From contig NZ_WQCG01000002.1 of assembly GCF_013032505.1 (NCBI RefSeq), positions 558,001 through 622,000 on the forward strand: a DNA stretch of 64,000 nt. The letters run 5' to 3'. This document shows, piece after piece, positions 59,712-64,000 of this stretch; within the stretch, counting starts at the first letter, position 1, and each line of letters starts with the position of its first letter. Origin of the DNA: Ruegeria atlantica. Lineage in GTDB: Bacteria; Pseudomonadota; Alphaproteobacteria; Rhodobacterales; Rhodobacteraceae. A model generated the notes under the pieces. The model was given only the letters and a program-made list of their open reading frames with translations, was not told where the DNA came from and did not search any database. Both the position numbers and the translations under genes were made by a program.

Positions 59712-59732
59712 CTCCTTGAGAGGACCTGACCT

Positions 59733-60542
59733 ATGAATGACGTCGTGAACCCCGACACATACGAAAACCTGGCTATTTCCGAGCGTGAAAACGGTCTGTA
59801 TGTCGTGACTTTGAGCCGCCCTTCTAAGCGCAACGCGTTGGATGTGGCCACAATCGAGGAACTGATCCGCTTTTTCAGCGGCGCACGTATGGCTGGGGTC
59901 AGAGCCATAGTTCTCGCGGGTGAAGGCGACCATTTCTGCGCGGGACTTGATCTCGTCGAGCATTGGAAAGCCGACCGTAGCCCGGATGACTTCATGCATG
60001 TCTGCCTGCGCTGGCATGAGGCATTCAATAAGATGGAGTATGGCGGTGTGCCGATCATTGCTGCACTCAAAGGTGCCGTTGTCGGCGGTGGACTGGAACT
60101 CGCCAGCGCGGCGCATATCCGGGTGATCGACCCGGGAACCTATTTCGCTCTACCCGAAGGTCAGCGCGGAATTTTCACTGGTGGCGGAGCCACCATCCGG
60201 GTGTCAGACATGATCGGCAAGTACCGCATGATCGACATGATCCTGACGGGCCGCGTCTATCAGGGGCAAGAGGCCGTCGATCTGGGATTGGCACAATACA
60301 TCACCGAAGATGGCGGCAGCATGGCCAAGGCGATGGAGTTGGCAGAACAAATTGCACAGAACCTGCCGCTGACCAACTTTGCCATCTGCTCTGCGATCAG
60401 CCACTTGAACAACATGTCGGGCATGGATGCGGCCTATGCAGAGGCTGTGGTGGGCGGAGTGGTCAATACCCAACCTGCGGCCCGTGCGCGGCTAGAAGCC
60501 TTCGCCAACAAAACAGCCGCCCGCGTGCGGCCCAACAGCTGA
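59733..60542 (+). CDS. dmdD: Methylthioacryloyl-CoA hydratase
   Basis: A crotonase-fold enzyme of 269 residues that converts methylthioacryloyl-CoA to acetaldehyde, methanethiol, CO2 and CoA. Nearly all landmarks of the characterised Ruegeria pomeroyi DmdD are present, including [35 protein letters not shown] and [15 protein letters not shown]. The two catalytic glutamates are E122 and E142 (E121 and E141 in R. pomeroyi, one residue offset). The near-identity along the whole chain makes the specific call safe. It lies between dmdC and dmdB. Confidence 0.97.
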   Translation: MNDVVNPDTYENLAISERENGLYVVTLSRPSKRNALDVATIEELIRFFSGARMAGVRAIVLAGEGDHFCAGLDLVEHWKADRSPDDFMHVCLRWHEAFNKMEYGGVPIIAALKGAVVGGGLELASAAHIRVIDPGTYFALPEGQRGIFTGGGATIRVSDMIGKYRMIDMILTGRVYQGQEAVDLGLAQYITEDGGSMAKAMELAEQIAQNLPLTNFAICSAISHLNNMSGMDAAYAEAVVGGVVNTQPAARARLEAFANKTAARVRPNS

Positions 60543-60558
60543 TTCAGGCGGTACCGGG

Positions 60559-62172
60559 ATGCGTCACCATTTCGAAGCTCTTAAAAAGACGCGGGCTAAC
60601 CATGTGCCGTTGTCGCCGATATCCTTCCTGCGCCGTGCTGAAAACCTGCACGGCGCGCGAACGGCGGTGATCTATGGCGACATTCAAAGAACATGGGCCG
60701 AAACTGCAACCCGCATTCGCGCTGTGGCCGGTGGGCTGGTCGAACTTGGCGTGCGGAAAGGCGACACTGTTTCGGTGCTGAGCCCGAATGTTCCGGAACT
60801 CTTTGAGTTGCACTTTGCCCTACCACTGACGGGGGGAGTTCTAAACACGCTGAACACACGGCTGGAACCGGAAACTATCGCCTACATTCTGGATCACGCG
60901 GACACAAAATTGGTGATCGTGGATCAGGAGCTTGTACCGCTTCTGTCCAAAGCTTTTGATCTGCTCGGTCGATCCTTGCCAGTGGTCGAGATCGTCGATC
61001 CTGCGGTTAAGGGTGAGAGCCTTGGTGGTCAAACCTACGACGCGTTGACTGAAGCCACACCGTTACCAATAGAACTGCCCGATGATGAATGGGATGCCAT
61101 TGCGTTGAACTACACGTCCGGTACGTCCGGTCGCCCGAAAGGCGTTGTTTATCACCATCGCGGGGCCTATCTGATGGCGCTCGGCACAGGGACGGCTTGG
61201 CAGATGCCGCCTTACCCTGTTTATTTGTCAGTGGTGCCGATGTTCCACTGCAACGGCTGGGGGCACCCGTGGCTGATGGCCATGCTTGGCGCAACGGTAG
61301 TCTTTACCCGTTATCCAGCGGCAGACCTTATTCTAGGCGCGATCCGTGCCCATGGCGTAACACATTTCGGCGCGGCGCCCATCGTGTTGCAAATGCTGGC
61401 CGAAGCCGAGAGTGACGCGGCCCCCTTCGATCCCGCGATCCGCGTTTTGACGGCAGGTGCCCCGCCGCCGCCTTCGGTACTGGAAAAAACCCGCTCGATG
61501 GGGCTGGATGTCATGCAGGTCTACGGCCTGACAGAGACCTACGGCCATATCTCACAGTGTCTTTGGCAGGATGACTGGGACCAACTTAGCCCAGCAGAGC
61601 AAGCTGAATTGCAAGCACAGCAAGGCATTGCCTTTCCGATGGTCGAAGAGGTCACGGTGATCGACCGTAGCAGTGACGCATCTGTACCGCGCGATGGTGT
61701 TACACAGGGCGAAATCGCCGTTCGGGGAAACACGGTGATGGCGGGATACTACAAGGACGCCGAAGCCACATCGAAAGCTTTTGAGGACGGTTGGTTCTGG
61801 TCCGGCGACGGCGCTGTCTTACATGAAAACGGCTACATCCAGATACGTGACCGCCTGAAAGACGTGATCATTTCCGGTGGAGAAAACATCTCTTCGGTCG
61901 AGGTCGAAGCCGTACTCTACCGCCATGAGGCCGTACAGGCCGCTGCCGTAGTTGCGATGCCGCACGAAAAATGGGGCGAAGTCCCCTGCGCGTTTGTCGA
62001 ATTGCGCGAAAGTGCCGATGCAACATCTGACGAGATCATAGCCTTCTGCCGCGAGCATCTGGCCGGGTTCAAGGCCCCCAAAGCGGTCGTCTTCGAAACT
62101 CTTCCCAAAACCTCCACCGGTAAGATTCAGAAGTTCCAGCTTCGGGATCGCGCCAAATCAATGGACCTTTGA
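60559..62172 (+). CDS. dmdB: 3-Methylmercaptopropionate-CoA ligase
   Basis: A 537-residue adenylate-forming ligase that makes MMPA-CoA. Core motifs: ALNYTSGTSGRPKGVVYHHR (A3), VYGLTETYGHISQ (A5), WFWSGDGAVLHENGYIQIRD (A7) with RLKDVIISGGENISSVEVE (A8), and LPKTSTGKIQKFQLRD with the A10 Lys. PMFHCNGWGHPWLMAM is the pattern of medium-chain acyl-CoA synthetases including DmdB. Context (dmdC, dmdD, dmdA) selects MMPA as substrate. It ends one base before the dmdA start. Confidence 0.93.
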   Translation: MRHHFEALKKTRANHVPLSPISFLRRAENLHGARTAVIYGDIQRTWAETATRIRAVAGGLVELGVRKGDTVSVLSPNVPELFELHFALPLTGGVLNTLNTRLEPETIAYILDHADTKLVIVDQELVPLLSKAFDLLGRSLPVVEIVDPAVKGESLGGQTYDALTEATPLPIELPDDEWDAIALNYTSGTSGRPKGVVYHHRGAYLMALGTGTAWQMPPYPVYLSVVPMFHCNGWGHPWLMAMLGATVVFTRYPAADLILGAIRAHGVTHFGAAPIVLQMLAEAESDAAPFDPAIRVLTAGAPPPPSVLEKTRSMGLDVMQVYGLTETYGHISQCLWQDDWDQLSPAEQAELQAQQGIAFPMVEEVTVIDRSSDASVPRDGVTQGEIAVRGNTVMAGYYKDAEATSKAFEDGWFWSGDGAVLHENGYIQIRDRLKDVIISGGENISSVEVEAVLYRHEAVQAAAVVAMPHEKWGEVPCAFVELRESADATSDEIIAFCREHLAGFKAPKAVVFETLPKTSTGKIQKFQLRDRAKSMDL

Positions 62173-62173
62173 A

Positions 62174-63277
62174 ATGCGCCTGCTGTCTCAATCCCGTCGC
62201 CTGCGCCAGACACCTTTTTCCGAAGGCGTCGAAGACAAGGGCGTTACCGCCTACACCGTCTACAACCGGATGCTGCTGCCTACGGTATTCGAGAGCGTCG
62301 AGGCCGACTACCGTCATCTCAAATCGCATGTGCAGGTCTGGGATGTATCTTGCGAACGCCAGATCGAACTAAACGGCCCGGATGCAAGTCGTCTGATGCG
62401 GCGGTTGACCCCACGCAATCTGGAGAAAATGCAGGACGATCAGTGCTATTACGTACCAATTGTCGACGAAAACGGCGGTATGCTGAACGATCCGGTGGCG
62501 ATTAAACATAGTGAAGATCGCTGGTGGATCTCAATCGCCGATAGCGATCTGCTGTTGTGGATTAAAGGTTTGGCCGTTGGTGCTGGTATGGATGTGCGGG
62601 TGTTCGAGCCTGACGTCTCGCCATTGGCTGTTCAGGGACCAAAATCCGATGACCTGATGGCGCGTGTCTTTGGCAAAGAGGTTCTGGATATCCGCTTTTT
62701 CCGTTACAAGCGGTTGGCGTTTCAGGACACTAATTTTGTGGTAGCACGCTCTGGCTACTCAAAGCAGGGCGGCTATGAGATCTATCTCGAGAATGGTGCC
62801 TACGGCATGCCACTGTGGAACGCCCTTTTCGAAGCCGGAGCTGATCTGAATGTTCGCCCGGGATGTCCAAACCTGATCGAAAGGATCGAAGGCGGGCTGT
62901 TGAGCTATGGCAACGACATGACAATAGAAAACTCACCACTGGAGTGTGGTTTGGGCAAATTCTGCAAACCGGGCGTGGACAGTGACCACATAGGCATGCA
63001 GGCACTTGCGCGCGAGACGGAAGTTGGCCCAACCCGACAAATCCGCGCGATTTCAATCCCTGGTGATCCCGTGCCCCCTGCTCGTTCAGCTTGGCCACTG
63101 TTCAAAGAGGGAAAGCGGGTCGGTCAAGTAACGTCCGCTGCCTGGTCACCGGATTTTGAAACCAACGTTGCTATTGGCATGGTCGATACCGGTCACTGGG
63201 GCGCAGGTACGAAACTTGAAGTACAAACTCCAGTTGGCGAACGGGCGGCCGAGGTGCAAAGTGCATTCTGGAAGTAG
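62174..63277 (+). CDS. dmdA: Dimethylsulfoniopropionate demethylase
   Basis: A 367-residue GCV_T-fold enzyme that moves a methyl group from DMSP to tetrahydrofolate, giving methylmercaptopropionate. It follows the characterised Pelagibacter DmdA closely: SRRLRQTPFSEGVEDKGVTA, YTVYNRMLLPTVFESVEADY, HVQVWDVSCERQIELNG, SIADSDLLLWIKGLAVGAGM, RSGYSKQGGYEIYLEN and GCPNLIERIEGGLLSYGNDM, the last holding substrate and folate contacts. This distinguishes it from plain GcvT. It is the last gene of the operon, coupled to dmdB. No terminator is evident after it. Confidence 0.96.
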   Translation: MRLLSQSRRLRQTPFSEGVEDKGVTAYTVYNRMLLPTVFESVEADYRHLKSHVQVWDVSCERQIELNGPDASRLMRRLTPRNLEKMQDDQCYYVPIVDENGGMLNDPVAIKHSEDRWWISIADSDLLLWIKGLAVGAGMDVRVFEPDVSPLAVQGPKSDDLMARVFGKEVLDIRFFRYKRLAFQDTNFVVARSGYSKQGGYEIYLENGAYGMPLWNALFEAGADLNVRPGCPNLIERIEGGLLSYGNDMTIENSPLECGLGKFCKPGVDSDHIGMQALARETEVGPTRQIRAISIPGDPVPPARSAWPLFKEGKRVGQVTSAAWSPDFETNVAIGMVDTGHWGAGTKLEVQTPVGERAAEVQSAFWK

Positions 63278-63509
63278 CCAGGTTTTCTTAAGGCCAGCAT
63301 AGGCTCTAGTTGTTATGTCGCGCTTCTTGAAACGTGAGAAGGCGCTCGTTGATAAGTTCATAGTGTTGATACTCTTAGATATGGAAACGAAATAGAAAAG
63401 CTGGAACATGCCAATCCCGCTTCCCGAATGCACCAAAATGCCCGACCGCCAAACCCGTCAACGTCTCACCCGGATAACCATGCAGAGTAATCCGATTCAA
63501 CATGGCGGG

Positions 63510-63683
63510 TTAATGCGCAACGAGGTCATCAACAAGATCGGGAAACGGCGATAGGATATCCTCTAAAACCTTCGGAATTTTGACGTGAGCGTTATCTAGC
63601 GCCGCTTGCGCATAGGCAATTGGCTCATAGCGTAAGGCAGTTAAGTTCCCGTTCACTTCCCGCGATAGTCGCAACTTATACAC
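63510..63683 (-). pseudogene. Possible remnant of an unidentified coding sequence
   Basis: On the minus strand a 57-codon frame from GTG at 63683 to TAA reads like real protein (PIAYAQAALDNAHVKIPKVL, then EDILSPFPDLVDDLVAH). A further protein-like stretch follows in the adjacent DNA (LNRITLHGYPGETLTGLAVG) toward 63405. No family was recognised, and no SD or promoter is visible. It is probably a decayed gene fragment. Confidence 0.3.
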
Positions 63684-63777
63684 GAGGCGTTACCAATCAA
63701 AGGCGAGGCAGCTAGCCAAGCATTAATAGGCCTGAATCAAGTCGACGAAAATGGATCATCGGTGATTACTTTAGAAA

Positions 63778-63832
63778 GAATAGTTTGCGATTTCATAAAC
63801 AAAAACTTCTGAGTTGCCTTCGCAAACTATTC
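63778..63832. repeat. Perfect 13-base inverted repeat
   Basis: GAATAGTTTGCGA (63778-63790) and TCGCAAACTATTC (63820-63832) form a perfect inverted repeat with 29 bases between, in AT-rich DNA near the window end. It could be a protein-binding site, a hairpin or a relic of a mobile-element end; there is no T-tract. Confidence 0.55.
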
Positions 63833-64000
63833 CAGAAATTTCGACTAGTCAGGGCGAAACTGTATTTTCAACATGGATTGGCATAACCAAAATTCAGCAG
63901 GTTGCGAATAAAGATACTTTGGAGTGCATTTATCGGACGACGTCTAACGGTGTTGCGGAACCGACAGAGTTGATCAAATCGGATTTCGGAAATGATCATT

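Larger units (their letters stand above)
63278..64000. other. Downstream region of the dmd operon
   Basis: No intact gene is visible in 723 bases. It holds the minus-strand coding remnant (63510-63683) and the 13-base inverted repeat (63778-63832). The last about 250 bases are AT-richer than the rest of the window. Confidence 0.45.

Noticed and set aside
58932-60116. Long minus-strand open frame opposite dmdC and dmdD (394 codons)
   Set aside because: It lies entirely antisense to two well-recognised genes, shows no family motif and has the composition of a codon shadow.
62174-63277. Annotation of dmdA as a glycine-cleavage T protein
   Set aside because: Motifs along the whole chain follow DMSP demethylase, and the neighbours dmdC, dmdD and dmdB fix the pathway.

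Overview
The window reads as chromosomal DNA of a marine alphaproteobacterium of the Roseobacter group (Rhodobacteraceae). The basis is gene content rather than a marker gene: a DMSP demethylation operon whose DmdD is extremely close to what I remember of the Ruegeria pomeroyi enzyme, two non-pyrrolysine MttB-family methyltransferases, a NasTS-controlled nitrate assimilation operon, and many LysR/MarR/GntR/AraC regulators. No rRNA, tRNA, CRISPR array, integrase or intact insertion sequence was seen.

Layout. 1-2.2 kb: a membrane protein and a cysteine-rich periplasmic solute-binding-like protein. 2.2-2.9 kb: non-coding DNA with an IS3-type transposase remnant. 2.9-14.6 kb (minus strand): nasT-nasS, a leader RNA with an ANTAR two-hairpin antitermination element, then nrtA-nrtB-nrtCD-nirB-nirD-nasA. 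14.9-19.5 kb: an ArsR remnant, a glutathione S-transferase, an ABC exporter pair and degenerate intergenic DNA. 19.5-25.7 kb: LysR / MttB / enolase-superfamily / dimethylglycine-dehydrogenase-like module. 26.1-42.6 kb: a tryptophan -> kynurenine -> anthranilate -> 2-aminobenzoyl-CoA catabolic region (TDO, kynureninase, CoA ligase, monooxygenase/reductase, beta-oxidation enzymes, RidA, thioesterase, two MarR and one GntR regulators), with repeated TTTAAG-type boxes before four of its transcription units and a chimeric pseudogene. 42.6-46.2 kb: a second LysR / MttB / GcvT module. 47-52.6 kb: two small membrane proteins, a LuxR regulator, a catalase-like heme protein and a cyclooxygenase-like heme dioxygenase, proposed here as a bacterial oxylipin system. 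52.9-56.6 kb: an AraC regulator broken by an in-frame stop, two alpha/beta hydrolases with a Cys nucleophile, and TetR. 56.8-63.3 kb: AraC diverging from dmdC-dmdD-dmdB-dmdA, a complete DMSP demethylation/demethiolation pathway.

How the parts work together. The common theme is use of organic nitrogen, sulfur and one-carbon compounds typical of algal exudates: nitrate is reduced to ammonium; methyl groups of betaine-like compounds and DMSP can be passed to tetrahydrofolate by three GCV_T-fold proteins; tryptophan is dismantled through CoA-bound aminobenzoate. The least explained part is the LuxR/catalase-like/cyclooxygenase-like trio at 47.9-52.6 kb. All functional calls come from reading the translated sequence and remembered family motifs; no search was run.
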